Shown: in pieces, positions 45,350 through 55,364 of the stretch
Position numbering within the stretch: the first letter of the stretch is position 1
Layout: every line of letters begins with the position of its first letter
NCBI RefSeq assembly: GCF_902859895.1
Contig: NZ_CADIKM010000004.1
Span: 248,001 to 312,000 of the forward strand
Direction: 5' to 3'
DNA length: 64,000 nt
Source of the DNA: Pararobbsia alpina
GTDB taxonomy: Bacteria > Pseudomonadota > Gammaproteobacteria > Burkholderiales > Burkholderiaceae
Notes under the pieces: generated by a model
What the model saw: only the letters and a program-made list of their open reading frames with translations
Told to the model about the DNA's origin: nothing
The model's database searches: none
Translations under genes and position numbers: made by a program

Positions 45350-48300
45350 AGTGCCTCCGTCCCGGCCAGCCCTATCCCGGATTTCCGGCCAAGCGCTTCC
45401 TCGATGTTGATCACGGCACTTGAATCCATATCGAGCCCATGTTGTGCCGCGAGCGTCGACACCGATGTTTCGACGCCGACCTGCGTTGGTCTTTCCGTTC
45501 CGTCCTGCGCAAGAATGGATTCGACGATCGTCTCCGCGAGTGAATGGACCGTTGCCCCTTCTGCGAGGGTCATGACGGACAACTTGACTTCGAAGCTCTC
45601 CTCAACCGCCATTCCGAGTTCCATTCCCATCAGGGAATCCATCCCCATCTCGAGGACGGAGCGATCGGTTTCGATTTTCTCCGGCGACATGTGCAGGATG
45701 CGAGCGATCTGACCCAGCAGGGTTTCCTCGACAAGACTCAGCGCTTCCGCGCGCGGCAACATCTTGAGCTCGCTCCGCAGTTGTATGCCGCCGTCCCGCG
45801 AGGATTCACCTGCGCCTCGCTCGTGCAGTTCCTCATACCGGCGCGCCCGGGCAGAGGGCATGCCTCGCGCGATCGCGTTCCAGTCGAGCCTCACGACCGC
45901 CTCGCCTGTTCGCCCCTCCAGGAGTGCACCTTCAAGTGCGGCGAGCGCTTCCGCCGACGAGATCGACAGGCCGCCGATCCGAGCCTGGAGTGCCTCGCGC
46001 GTTTCCGCGTGGCGGGCAAGGAAGCCCACGTCATCGAGCGGCCCCCAGGCCATGCATGTCCCCGGCAGCCCAGCCGCGCGGCGTTGCTCAATCAGCGCCT
46101 CGAGGTAACTGTTGGCCGCCACGTAGCTGGCTTGCCCCGGATTGCCGAGGAAGGTCGTTGCCGACGAATAGACCACGAAGAAATCCAGCGCGCAACGCGA
46201 GGTCACACGATGCAGGTTCCACGCCCCCGCAAGCTTCGGCGCAAGCACCGCGGCAAAGCGTTCATCGTCGAGATTGCGCACGAGGCCATCATCGATCACC
46301 ATGGCCGAGTGCACTACACCCTTGAGCGGTGCCCCGCGCGCATCGATTGCCTCGATGAGCTGGTTGACCGCAGTTGCGTCAGTAACATCACATGCCGCCA
46401 CGTGTACTTGCACACCATGCTCATTACGCCAGCGTGCCACCTCCTCGGCCAGGTGCTCAGTCAAAGTACCGCTGCGGCTGGCAAGCGTCAGATGCCGCGC
46501 GCCGCGCGATACCAGCCATTGCACCGTCGCAAATCCGAGGCCGCTCGTGCCACCGACAATCAGGTATGCGGCGGCGGGATCGAGCTCCAAGCGGCTTACT
46601 GGTGCAGAGTCGCGCGTGGGAGCGGGCACGCCGGCGGGATAGGTCACCAAGACCTTGCCGATATGGCGAGCCTGTTGCATGTGACGGAACGCCTCCTCGA
46701 CGCGCGCGGCAGGAAACGCCCGGTACGGCAGCGGGTGCAGCGTGCCGTTGTCGAATAACTGCATCACCTCGCCAAAAAGCCGAGTCGTCAGATCCGGGCG
46801 CACCTTCATCAACTGATCCGCATCGATCCCGAAGTAGCTGACGTTGTTGCGGAACGGGCGCAATCCGATACGCGTGTTCTCATAGAAGTCCCGCTTGCCG
46901 AGTTCAAGGAAACGACCGAACGGACGCAGCGTATCGATGCCGCGCACCATCGCTTCGCCCGCGAGGGAATTCAGCACGACATCGACACCTATCCCGTCTG
47001 TCAGCGCATGAATCTCGTCAGCGAACGACAGGCTGCGTGAATCGAGCACATGGTCCGCGCCGAGCAGGCGAATGAACTCGCGCTTCTCGCGGCTGCCGGC
47101 AGTCGCAAACACTTCGGCACCCAGGTGCCGCGCCAATTGGATTGCCGCGATGCCGACGCCACCCGCCCCCCCATGCACGAGCACGCGCTCGCCGCGGCGC
47201 AGCCGGGCAAGCTCGCAAAGCGCGTAGTAAGCGGTGAAGAACGTGGTCGGGATGGTCGCCGCCTCTTCGAATGTGAGGCGAGAGGGTTTATGCGCGATCG
47301 CCGTGACCTGCGTGCGCACACGGTTGGCGAAGGACGCCGGCGCAAAACCGAGGACGCCGTCCCCCACGGCGAAACCACTGACGTCGCGACCGACGCGAAC
47401 GACGCGGCCGGACAGTTCCATGCCGATCGTCGCACCCGCGAACCCGCTCTCCACTGCCTCATCCGACAGCAGTCCCATTGCATACATGACATCGCGGAAA
47501 TTGAGGCCTGTCGCGGCCGGCTCGACCTCGACTTCATCGGGAGCCAGGTCACGCTCGGGCGACGGGAACCATTCAAGGTTGCGCAATGAACCGGGAGCGT
47601 CGAAGCCGAGTACCGCGGGGCGCACGGCAATAGACGGCGCACTGCGAAGCGCCGCGCCTGCAGCCAACAGCATGCGCGGCACATAACGACCCTGCGGCGT
47701 GAGCAGCACCTCCTCTTCGGGATCGCCTGAGAGAAGTTCCTGCACGAGCTCGGCAGCGGGATTGTCACAGGCAGGATGCAGATCGATGAGCCGGCATGCG
47801 AGTTCCGGATGTTCGTTGGCCAGCACGCGTCCCAGCCCCCAGAGCGTCGCCTGCTCCGGACGACATGCGGACGTTTCGGCAAACGGCATCGCAAACGGAG
47901 CGCCGCCCCGCGTGACGATCCATAGCTGCGGCCGGCGTGCATCGGAGACTGTGCTGAGTACATCAAGAGCGCGGACCAGTTGCGCAAGAGCGAGCGATGT
48001 CTCCTTTTGCGCATGCATCACATCGATGCCATTCGCGTCGACAGGCAACGCGTGATCCGGAGCCATGAAGACGAGGTGATGCGGCAAATCTGCGGTCTTG
48101 CCTGCGCTCACATGCTCATTGAGCTCTTCCGGCAACTGCCGCAAAGTAATGCTCGATGCCTGATGACCTGCTGTACGCAATGTGGCAATCAGCGCATCGT
48201 GCGGGACCGCATCGCCCTCGGGACGCAATAGCAGCCAGTTCGCAGCAGGAATTGCCGCTGCCGACGGTGTGGCATGTTCGGCTTCTGCTTGCGACGCGCC

Positions 48301-51300
48301 TGGCGTTGATTCAACTGGCTGGCGCGCCACGACCAGAATCGGTGCGCCTTCGAGGTCAACTTTCCGTTCTATATGACGTGTGACGTCTTCGAAACCGACC
48401 TCTTCCAGTAGGCGAACCAGTCCGGCAGGAGATGTCCACGCTCGGGTTTGCACCGTCGCGTCGCTATCGTCGAGGTTGAATACAATGTCGGAGAAACGAC
48501 TGCGGCGCGCTTCGGCAATGACGATCAGCGCGCCCGGTGCGAGCCAGTTCCGCATCGCGGCGAGCAGTGCTTGGGGGTTTGCTTGTGCGCCCAGCACATG
48601 ACTGACGATCACCATGTCATACGGTGCAGCATCCCGCTCGCCCGACAGTTTGGGCTGGTCGCCAAATTCGATGGTCACCGTATGCACGGTGGGATGTTCG
48701 GCGGAATCAAATCCGCTGAGTTGCTCTGGGGTACCTGCAATCGTGTAGTCGCAGCGGGACGCCGGCACATCGACATCCAGCGGCTGCAGCACATCACCGA
48801 GTGGTGAATCGAGTTCAAGGACGCGCAGTCGGCGCGGCTGCTCCCATGCATCGACCGCCAATGTCAGGCATGCGCCCATCAACGCATCGACATGTGCCCA
48901 GGTTGGCGAGGCTTCGAAAAAGTGCTCGACGAGACTGCTGCGGGCAGGCTGCAACACCTGTTGACCCGTCATCTTGCCGGCGAGAATTGCAGGCAGCGCT
49001 GCCCCGCAATGAGCGAGCAAAGTCAGCTCCGCGACATGTTCGGGTGACTGAGCAAGAAGATCGCCCCATAGATCGTCGATCGATGGAAAGTTCGCACACG
49101 CGGCGGCATCACGTACCAGGCGCCTGCCTTCCCAGGATGCGAGACCATCTTCCACCAACATTGATGCAAGTCGTTCGAGCAGCGCGGGACGTGGGCTCTC
49201 CGGTAGAACCGGTTGATCGAATGCGCCAAAGGCATCAACGGCCTTCAATGCATAGGCGCTCGCCAGCACATCGAGAAGCGGCAGCATTTCAGTCAAATGT
49301 GCGTCGCGGCGCTGTGAATTCTCGTTCTTGGCGAGCAAGCCGACCGCAGCCTTGATGAGTTCGCCCGGCAAAGGCAAGGTGTCCGCGTCGAACTCGCCAG
49401 CACGCGGCTTGGCGTCGACGGCATACGCATAACGTGCGGGCATGCTCTGGCGCCTGCCGACCAGATCGACTCGACGGAAGCGGCATTCACTCAAGCGGGC
49501 GACGATGCCACCCAGGGCATCGATAAATTCGAATGTTGCGACAATCGAGTGCGGACTGCGCCGGTCGATCGTGGCGAGGACATGGCGAATCGTGTCGCCA
49601 CGCATAAAGTCCACGCGTCCCAGATGCACCGGGACATACGCGGCATGATCCGCATGTACCTCAGTGCCCTCCCGGGCAAGCAGCGCAAAGAGCGGGTGAA
49701 AACCGCTGTCCATCAATGCCGGATGCAAGACGTACGTCGGCTCATGTGCAATCTGTACGTCCAACGATTGCGGCAGCGCGGAAGGCATCTCCATCTCGGC
49801 AAGCGCAGCATCGCCTGCTTCTGCGATATGCACCGACCGTACCCACCGGAACGTCGGGCCATAGGTCAGCCCAATCGCGACAGTGCCCGCGTAAAGCGTC
49901 TCGCCGCTCAACGCCGGCTGTTCGAGGAGACGATCGAGCGTCGTCCCGGGTACGATCGAAGCGGAGCTCAAGACAGACCCGCTGGCAAGCAGGCGACCCG
50001 TGACATTGAGCGACCAAGGCTCGTCGCTCATGCGACTACGCGTCTCGATCGTGAAGCCGGCTGTGCGCGGATCGACGGTAAAGCGGAACATCTTCGCGTG
50101 TTGGGGCTGGAACACCACCGGCAGGCGGATCTCCAGGTTTTCGAGCGCACATGTTTCCGTGCCGAAATGGATGCGCGCGGCGGCGAGTGCCATCTCGACG
50201 TAGCCCGCACCTGGAAATGCCACGCCGCCATCGACCATGTGATCGGCCAGCATGGGGAGCTTTGCCGGATCGAGTTCGTTTTCCCAGGCGAGCGCGTGAT
50301 CGCGTAAGCGGTAGCCGAGCAGCGGATGCTCGCGGCGACGATTGACGAGATCGTAGGTCTCGGTGCTCGGCAGCAACCAGTAGTGTTCGTGCTGCCACGG
50401 ATAGGCCGGCAGCGGAACACGAGCGTCTGGGGCAGCAAAACGATCTGAATCAACGCGTGCGCCATTCGCAACCGCCGCGAGGATTGCACGTTGCATCGTC
50501 ACGGCGCTATCAACGTTGCGTTTGCCCGTCGGCAGGACATGGCCGGTGGCCTCGGCATCCTCAAGCGTTTGCTTCACATAGGTACCAAGGATCGAATGCG
50601 GACCCACTTCGAGAAAGAGCCGAACGCCGTCTTCGACCAGACGGCCGACTGCCTCTCCAAACCGTACCGGTTCCCGAATATTGCGCCACCAATACTCGGC
50701 GTCGAGCGCCGCGCCGTCGAAATCCGCACCTGTGACCGTGGAAACAAAGCGTCGCGCAGCCGGCTGCGGTGACAGTCCCGCAAGGCCCTCGAGCACAGCG
50801 GTGCGAATTCTGTCCATGTGGGCGCTGTGAAACGCGTAGTCGAGTGCGAGAATCTGGAAGAACCGCCCACTCTCGCGCAGCGATGCGCCAATGGCCTCCA
50901 GCGCGACAAGTGTTCCTGCGAGCGTAACGGACTGTGGGCTGTTCACGCCGGCGATTTCCACCGCGTCATCGCCAATACCGAGCTCCGTGATCAATGCTCG
51001 CATGGCCGCTTCGCCAAGCCCGGCCGCCGCCATTCTCCCCGCACCCCGCGTCAGCGCCTGCGCACCACTGCGAATCCGGATGACGCGTACGGCCTGTTCG
51101 AGCGTCAATGCCCCAGCGCACCAAGCGGCCGCGGCTTCACCGACACTATGGCCGAGGCATACATCGAAACGCACGCCGCGCGCGTCGATCATGCGCGTGA
51201 TGCCGACCTGGATCGCAAACAGCAGCGGCTGCGCGTGTTCAGTCGCTTCGAGCCATTCGGCGCTGGCACCTTCACGCATCACCTTCACGAGCGATTCGCT

Positions 51301-53046
51301 GCCGTCGGCGCACCACAAGGCGTCGACCTCTTCGAGCGCGGCACGGAACACGGGTTCTTCAGCAAGCAATTGCTGCCCCATGCCGGCCCATTGCGAGCCA
51401 TTGCCGGAAAACACCAGCGCCAGTCGAGCATCAGTACCCGATGCTTCGCCCTGTACGATCGGCAACGACACGAGATCGCTCGATTCGGCGGCAAGCGCGC
51501 GAAGCGCGGAACGCCCTTCACTGTCGTTTGAGGGTGCAACGATGGCGCGATGTTCGAGCCATTGACGGCGATGCGTGGCGCCTGCTGCCAATGTCTTCCA
51601 AGGAGTACCGGCATCGAGCATCCGCAAATACCGCGCGGCGAGCATCGGAATCGCTTGGGGGGCGCGGGCCGACAACAGAAGCGGGGGCAGCGATTCGTTG
51701 TATTGGGACGCTGTGTCTCGATCACCCGGCGACACGCCATTCTCTTCTGAAGCCTTGGGGGCTTCTCTGAGAACCACGTGTGCGTTAGTACCGCCGAACC
51801 CGAATGAATTGACCCCCATCACGAGCGGTTCAGCGCTGGATGCGAGCGATGTGTACCGATCGACGACACGTAACCTGCCCGCTTCAAAGTCGATATTCGG
51901 ATTGGGGGTCGTGAAGTGAAGCGACCTCGGCACGGCTCGATGTTTGAGACATAAGATCGCCTTCAGCAGGCCGGCCATTCCCGATGCTGTTTCAAGGTGA
52001 CCCACATTGGTTTTTACAGAGCCGATCAGAAGCGGCTTTTCGATTGGACGCCCCGCTGCCGCGACTTCCATCAGCGCGCGCGCCTCGATCGGGTCGCCGA
52101 CCGACGTACCCGTGCCGTGCGCTTCGAGATAGGCGAGCGAACGCGGGTCGACGCCGGCGCGCTCATAGACGCTCTTCAATAGTGCGGCCTGCGTTGCGGC
52201 ACCAGGCACGCTGATACCGCCTTGCGAATAACCGTCCGAATTCACGCCAGAACCGGCAATCACCGCATGAATCGTGTCGCCATCTGCCAGCGCGCATTCC
52301 AGCGATTTCAACAGCACCATGCCGCCGCCCTCGGAGCGCACATAGCCGTCGCCGGATCCATCGAACGCACGGCAGCGTCCGTTCGGCGACAACATGGACG
52401 CCTTCGAGAAGGTAACGAAGCCCAAGGGGTGCACCAGCAGATTGACACCGCCGGCCAGTGCCATCTCTGCATCGCCCGATTGCAGAGCCTGACAGGCCTG
52501 ATGCAAGGCCACCAGTGACGACGAGCATGCAGTGTCGATAGACATGCTAGGGCCGCGCAGGTCGAATACATATGACACGCGATTTGAGGCGATGCTCAGC
52601 GTATTGCCTGTGGCGGAATACGGGTCGATCGTACTTAGATCGTCGACAGTTCGGTTGCCGTAGTCGGAGCTTGCGACACCGACGTACACCGCGCAGTTGC
52701 GGCCTTCCATTTCGCGAGGCCGCAGTCCCGCGTCCTCGAAGGTCTCCCATGCGAGTTCCAGCAGTATTCGTTGCTGCGGGTCCATCTGCTTGGCTTCACG
52801 CGGGGAGATGCCGAAGAAGTCGGCATCGAAGCCCGCGACGTCGTCGAGGACGCCGGCGGCGAAGGTGTAGCTTTTGCCCGGTTCGCGCTTGGAGGGATGT
52901 TGAAAGAAATCGGTGCCGAAGCGTTCGGCGGGCACTTGTGTTACCGCGTCGCGTTCGTCGCGCAGCAAGCTCCAGAATTCGTCCGGCCCGGTCACCCCGC
53001 CGGGAAAGCGGCACGCCATCCCTACAATTGCAATTTGTTTGATCAT
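45346..53046 (-). CDS. wcbR: Highly reducing iterative type I polyketide synthase
   Basis: 2566 residues, one module: KS (~1-430; Cys174 in DTACSSS, His310, His350), AT (~540-850; Ser634 in GHSVGE; substrate motif YAFH 737-740, nearer the malonyl type), DH (~900-1190; His936 and Asp1113), a methyltransferase-like region (~1350-1580) without a glycine-rich SAM loop, ER (~1810-2110; GGAGGVG), KR (~2140-2400; GGTSGLG, YVAANSY) and ACP (Ser2471 in GMDSL). No thioesterase follows. The reducing loop predicts a saturated acyl chain built by iteration. It overlaps the genes on both sides, within the wcbO-P-Q-R-S-T order of capsule loci. Confidence 0.93.
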   Translation of the reverse strand: MIKQIAIVGMACRFPGGVTGPDEFWSLLRDERDAVTQVPAERFGTDFFQHPSKREPGKSYTFAAGVLDDVAGFDADFFGISPREAKQMDPQQRILLELAWETFEDAGLRPREMEGRNCAVYVGVASSDYGNRTVDDLSTIDPYSATGNTLSIASNRVSYVFDLRGPSMSIDTACSSSLVALHQACQALQSGDAEMALAGGVNLLVHPLGFVTFSKASMLSPNGRCRAFDGSGDGYVRSEGGGMVLLKSLECALADGDTIHAVIAGSGVNSDGYSQGGISVPGAATQAALLKSVYERAGVDPRSLAYLEAHGTGTSVGDPIEARALMEVAAAGRPIEKPLLIGSVKTNVGHLETASGMAGLLKAILCLKHRAVPRSLHFTTPNPNIDFEAGRLRVVDRYTSLASSAEPLVMGVNSFGFGGTNAHVVLREAPKASEENGVSPGDRDTASQYNESLPPLLLSARAPQAIPMLAARYLRMLDAGTPWKTLAAGATHRRQWLEHRAIVAPSNDSEGRSALRALAAESSDLVSLPIVQGEASGTDARLALVFSGNGSQWAGMGQQLLAEEPVFRAALEEVDALWCADGSESLVKVMREGASAEWLEATEHAQPLLFAIQVGITRMIDARGVRFDVCLGHSVGEAAAAWCAGALTLEQAVRVIRIRSGAQALTRGAGRMAAAGLGEAAMRALITELGIGDDAVEIAGVNSPQSVTLAGTLVALEAIGASLRESGRFFQILALDYAFHSAHMDRIRTAVLEGLAGLSPQPAARRFVSTVTGADFDGAALDAEYWWRNIREPVRFGEAVGRLVEDGVRLFLEVGPHSILGTYVKQTLEDAEATGHVLPTGKRNVDSAVTMQRAILAAVANGARVDSDRFAAPDARVPLPAYPWQHEHYWLLPSTETYDLVNRRREHPLLGYRLRDHALAWENELDPAKLPMLADHMVDGGVAFPGAGYVEMALAAARIHFGTETCALENLEIRLPVVFQPQHAKMFRFTVDPRTAGFTIETRSRMSDEPWSLNVTGRLLASGSVLSSASIVPGTTLDRLLEQPALSGETLYAGTVAIGLTYGPTFRWVRSVHIAEAGDAALAEMEMPSALPQSLDVQIAHEPTYVLHPALMDSGFHPLFALLAREGTEVHADHAAYVPVHLGRVDFMRGDTIRHVLATIDRRSPHSIVATFEFIDALGGIVARLSECRFRRVDLVGRRQSMPARYAYAVDAKPRAGEFDADTLPLPGELIKAAVGLLAKNENSQRRDAHLTEMLPLLDVLASAYALKAVDAFGAFDQPVLPESPRPALLERLASMLVEDGLASWEGRRLVRDAAACANFPSIDDLWGDLLAQSPEHVAELTLLAHCGAALPAILAGKMTGQQVLQPARSSLVEHFFEASPTWAHVDALMGACLTLAVDAWEQPRRLRVLELDSPLGDVLQPLDVDVPASRCDYTIAGTPEQLSGFDSAEHPTVHTVTIEFGDQPKLSGERDAAPYDMVIVSHVLGAQANPQALLAAMRNWLAPGALIVIAEARRSRFSDIVFNLDDSDATVQTRAWTSPAGLVRLLEEVGFEDVTRHIERKVDLEGAPILVVARQPVESTPGASQAEAEHATPSAAAIPAANWLLLRPEGDAVPHDALIATLRTAGHQASSITLRQLPEELNEHVSAGKTADLPHHLVFMAPDHALPVDANGIDVMHAQKETSLALAQLVRALDVLSTVSDARRPQLWIVTRGGAPFAMPFAETSACRPEQATLWGLGRVLANEHPELACRLIDLHPACDNPAAELVQELLSGDPEEEVLLTPQGRYVPRMLLAAGAALRSAPSIAVRPAVLGFDAPGSLRNLEWFPSPERDLAPDEVEVEPAATGLNFRDVMYAMGLLSDEAVESGFAGATIGMELSGRVVRVGRDVSGFAVGDGVLGFAPASFANRVRTQVTAIAHKPSRLTFEEAATIPTTFFTAYYALCELARLRRGERVLVHGGAGGVGIAAIQLARHLGAEVFATAGSREKREFIRLLGADHVLDSRSLSFADEIHALTDGIGVDVVLNSLAGEAMVRGIDTLRPFGRFLELGKRDFYENTRIGLRPFRNNVSYFGIDADQLMKVRPDLTTRLFGEVMQLFDNGTLHPLPYRAFPAARVEEAFRHMQQARHIGKVLVTYPAGVPAPTRDSAPVSRLELDPAAAYLIVGGTSGLGFATVQWLVSRGARHLTLASRSGTLTEHLAEEVARWRNEHGVQVHVAACDVTDATAVNQLIEAIDARGAPLKGVVHSAMVIDDGLVRNLDDERFAAVLAPKLAGAWNLHRVTSRCALDFFVVYSSATTFLGNPGQASYVAANSYLEALIEQRRAAGLPGTCMAWGPLDDVGFLARHAETREALQARIGGLSISSAEALAALEGALLEGRTGEAVVRLDWNAIARGMPSARARRYEELHERGAGESSRDGGIQLRSELKMLPRAEALSLVEETLLGQIARILHMSPEKIETDRSVLEMGMDSLMGMELGMAVEESFEVKLSVMTLAEGATVHSLAETIVESILAQDGTERPTQVGVETSVSTLAAQHGLDMDSSAVINIEEALGRKSGIGLAGTEAL

Positions 53047-54578
53047 TGTTCTGCCATTTTTCTCAACGTGCCTACCGTCGCGTCGCTCATATCGCCGCGA
53101 TCGATAGCACGAATCAGCGCTGCGCCGAGTTCTTCAGCGCTCAAGTGTCGCTCTGTGGCGCACACTTCCCCGAAGTTGCGCCAAATGAAATAGTCGCTGC
53201 GCGCGGGCTCAATGTCGAGCTTGCCAAATATATGCGGCAAAGCGGGTACATGATCGCCATAAAAACACAGCACGGTCTTGCGCCGCCGTGTACGCAGGTA
53301 CTCGAGCAGCGCGGCGATCATTGCATCGGCATTTGCCAGATGACGCAAATACGCAGTCAAGTCGTGCCAGTGGGCGCCGTCGCCAAGCGTGTGGTATTTC
53401 GTGGCCTCGCCTGGCTCTACCGTCTCGAGGTTCAACGGGCCGTGGTTTTCCATGGTCATCGCGAAGATAAACGCGGGCTCGTCGCCCCCGGTTTCGAGCG
53501 AGTGAATAATGGCGTCTGCAACAGCGGCATCCCCGACATACGGGCCCGCGTGCCGCGCGTTGGCAAACGAGGCAATGTCGAGAAATTTGTCAATGTGCAG
53601 CAGACGGAACACACGATCACGCCCAAAAAAGTTTGCGTAGTACGGATGAATCGCGAGCGTCCGGTAGCCTGCCCGCTTGAACCATGAGGCAAGCGACGCG
53701 CAAGCGTGTCGGACAAATGCATAGGGGTAGAAACGCGCGTAGCCGAGGAGCGATTCCGGCAGGCCGGACAACATCGCGAACTCGGTACGCATCGTGTTGG
53801 CTCCCCACGCTGGCACCGTGAGCTCACCGTATTCGACCGATTCGCTGCGCGCCACGTCGTGATGCGAAAGGATCGCCTGGCGGACAAAGGATCCAAGCCG
53901 ACGAGCATCGAAAAACGACTCGCTTTGGATCACGACTACGTCGGGACAGGCAGCAGGTGCGCCCAGCGTAAAGGGACCTGATTCCATCGCGCGTCGAAAT
54001 GTGCGCCACGTCGCAGGCCGCAAGCCGTTGAGCAGATAGGCGACAAACACTGCGAAAAAACCGTGGCGTCGCTGGTCGTCGGACGGAATGAGCGAGAGTG
54101 GAAGACGTGCGGCAAGCAGGCTGCCCACAACTAGACACGCACACGCTGCCAGAAAGACGAAGATCGCTGGCTGCAGTGCATGCCGTTTTTCAAGGAGGAA
54201 GCCTGCTATCAGCAATCCAGTACCGAGAGCGATCGCCAAAACCTTGCTTGCGCTCAGGAAAGGTAGATATAGGCGCGGATGCGCAAACAGCTGGCTGAAA
54301 AGGCTGAGATCTGTGAACACAAATGGCTCGCGCAGCGACGCATATTTCGCGTTGCTCACAGCAGCCAATAGGCCGACCACCGCGGCCGATACGAAGCTGG
54401 AGAACTGTGCGCGCCCGCTCACCAGCACCATGCAAAGAAAGACGAACACCACTCCCAGCACGTGGATAGAAAGCGCAACCATCGACCGGCGTGCCGGCGC
54501 GCGTGGCGCGGCAATGGCGTCGAACGCAAACGACAACGCCATCGTGCCCGCCAAAGTGAGTGCGAGCCGACTGTCCAC
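53043..54578 (-). CDS. wcbQ: LTA-synthase-like membrane sulfatase/phosphotransferase
   Basis: 511 residues. Five membrane helices fill the first ~170 residues (ALTLAGTMALSFAFDAIAA; VALSIHVLGVVFVFLCMVLV; VLAIALGTGLLIAGFLL), then an alkaline-phosphatase-superfamily domain: VVVIQSESFFDARRLG, the nucleophile Thr in GANTMRTEFAMLSG, FGRDRVF, TMENHGPLN and FYGDHVPALP. Such enzymes move phosphoglycerol or phosphoethanolamine from phospholipids to glycans, or hydrolyse sulfate esters. Here it probably decorates the capsule or its anchor in the periplasm. It overlaps the PKS start by four bases. Confidence 0.85.
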   Translation of the reverse strand: MDSRLALTLAGTMALSFAFDAIAAPRAPARRSMVALSIHVLGVVFVFLCMVLVSGRAQFSSFVSAAVVGLLAAVSNAKYASLREPFVFTDLSLFSQLFAHPRLYLPFLSASKVLAIALGTGLLIAGFLLEKRHALQPAIFVFLAACACLVVGSLLAARLPLSLIPSDDQRRHGFFAVFVAYLLNGLRPATWRTFRRAMESGPFTLGAPAACPDVVVIQSESFFDARRLGSFVRQAILSHHDVARSESVEYGELTVPAWGANTMRTEFAMLSGLPESLLGYARFYPYAFVRHACASLASWFKRAGYRTLAIHPYYANFFGRDRVFRLLHIDKFLDIASFANARHAGPYVGDAAVADAIIHSLETGGDEPAFIFAMTMENHGPLNLETVEPGEATKYHTLGDGAHWHDLTAYLRHLANADAMIAALLEYLRTRRRKTVLCFYGDHVPALPHIFGKLDIEPARSDYFIWRNFGEVCATERHLSAEELGAALIRAIDRGDMSDATVGTLRKMAEQ

Positions 54579-55364
54579 CTAGCATTCCCTCTGCGGCAGG
54601 TATGACATTCTGCCGAGAATCGCATCGGCCATAGCAGGGGGCAATAGTGGCAACAGTCGCATGCCTAGCGCCAATAGGCTGGGAAAGGCGATTTCCGTGC
54701 GTCCAAGCGCGAGCTTGCGTTGAATATGTTGAGCCGCTTTCTCAGCGGACCACAGGAACGGTTTGTTGCCTGGAAACACATCGCTCATTGACGTCTTAAC
54801 GAAACCGGGCAGTACGACCGACAGACGTACACCGTCGCGTGCGAGGAGCGGGCGCACCGAATCACCGTAGGCTTTAATAGCCGCCTTGCTCGCGCAATAG
54901 GCTGGAGAAATCGCCATGCCGCGCAGTGCAGCAAGCGAACTAACCAAGGCGATTTGCCCGCGACGGCGTGAGCGCATGCGCGCGACAACCGGCAGCACCG
55001 CGTGCGTCGTGCCGTAGAAGTTGGTGTCGACGATGGCCGCCGTACGTTCCAGTTCTTCCCAGTCGTGGACGGAAGCGAGCGTGCTAGCTACGCCGGCGTT
55101 GGCGACCAGCAGGTCGATTGGGTGAACGTCGTCGAATTGGTGCAGCCAGGATTGCATGGCTGAGGAGTCGCGTACATCGATCTGGACTGCGTCTACTAAT
55201 GCGCCCTTTGCCCGGCACGCCAGTGCTGAATTCCCGAGGCGTTCAGTATCGCGGCCAATCAGACCGAGCACCACGCCTGGCGCCGCATAGGAGAGCGCGA
55301 GCGCACGGCCAAGCCCCGCACTCGCGCCAGTGATGACGATGCGGCGCGGAGCGGTGCTAGACAT
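54579..55364 (-). CDS. wcbP: Short-chain dehydrogenase/reductase
   Basis: 261 residues of the classical SDR type: nucleotide motif GASAGLGRAL, LVANAGVAS (NNAG variant), Ser in ALVSSLAAL and YCASKAAIK (YxxxK). The C-terminal hydrophobic part (LLALGMRLLPLLPPAMADAIL) suggests membrane association, as in 3-ketosphinganine reductases. In this operon it could reduce the ketone left by the alpha-oxoamine synthase (inference). It abuts wcbQ and overlaps wcbO by eight bases. Confidence 0.88.
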   Translation of the reverse strand: MSSTAPRRIVITGASAGLGRALALSYAAPGVVLGLIGRDTERLGNSALACRAKGALVDAVQIDVRDSSAMQSWLHQFDDVHPIDLLVANAGVASTLASVHDWEELERTAAIVDTNFYGTTHAVLPVVARMRSRRRGQIALVSSLAALRGMAISPAYCASKAAIKAYGDSVRPLLARDGVRLSVVLPGFVKTSMSDVFPGNKPFLWSAEKAAQHIQRKLALGRTEIAFPSLLALGMRLLPLLPPAMADAILGRMSYLPQREC

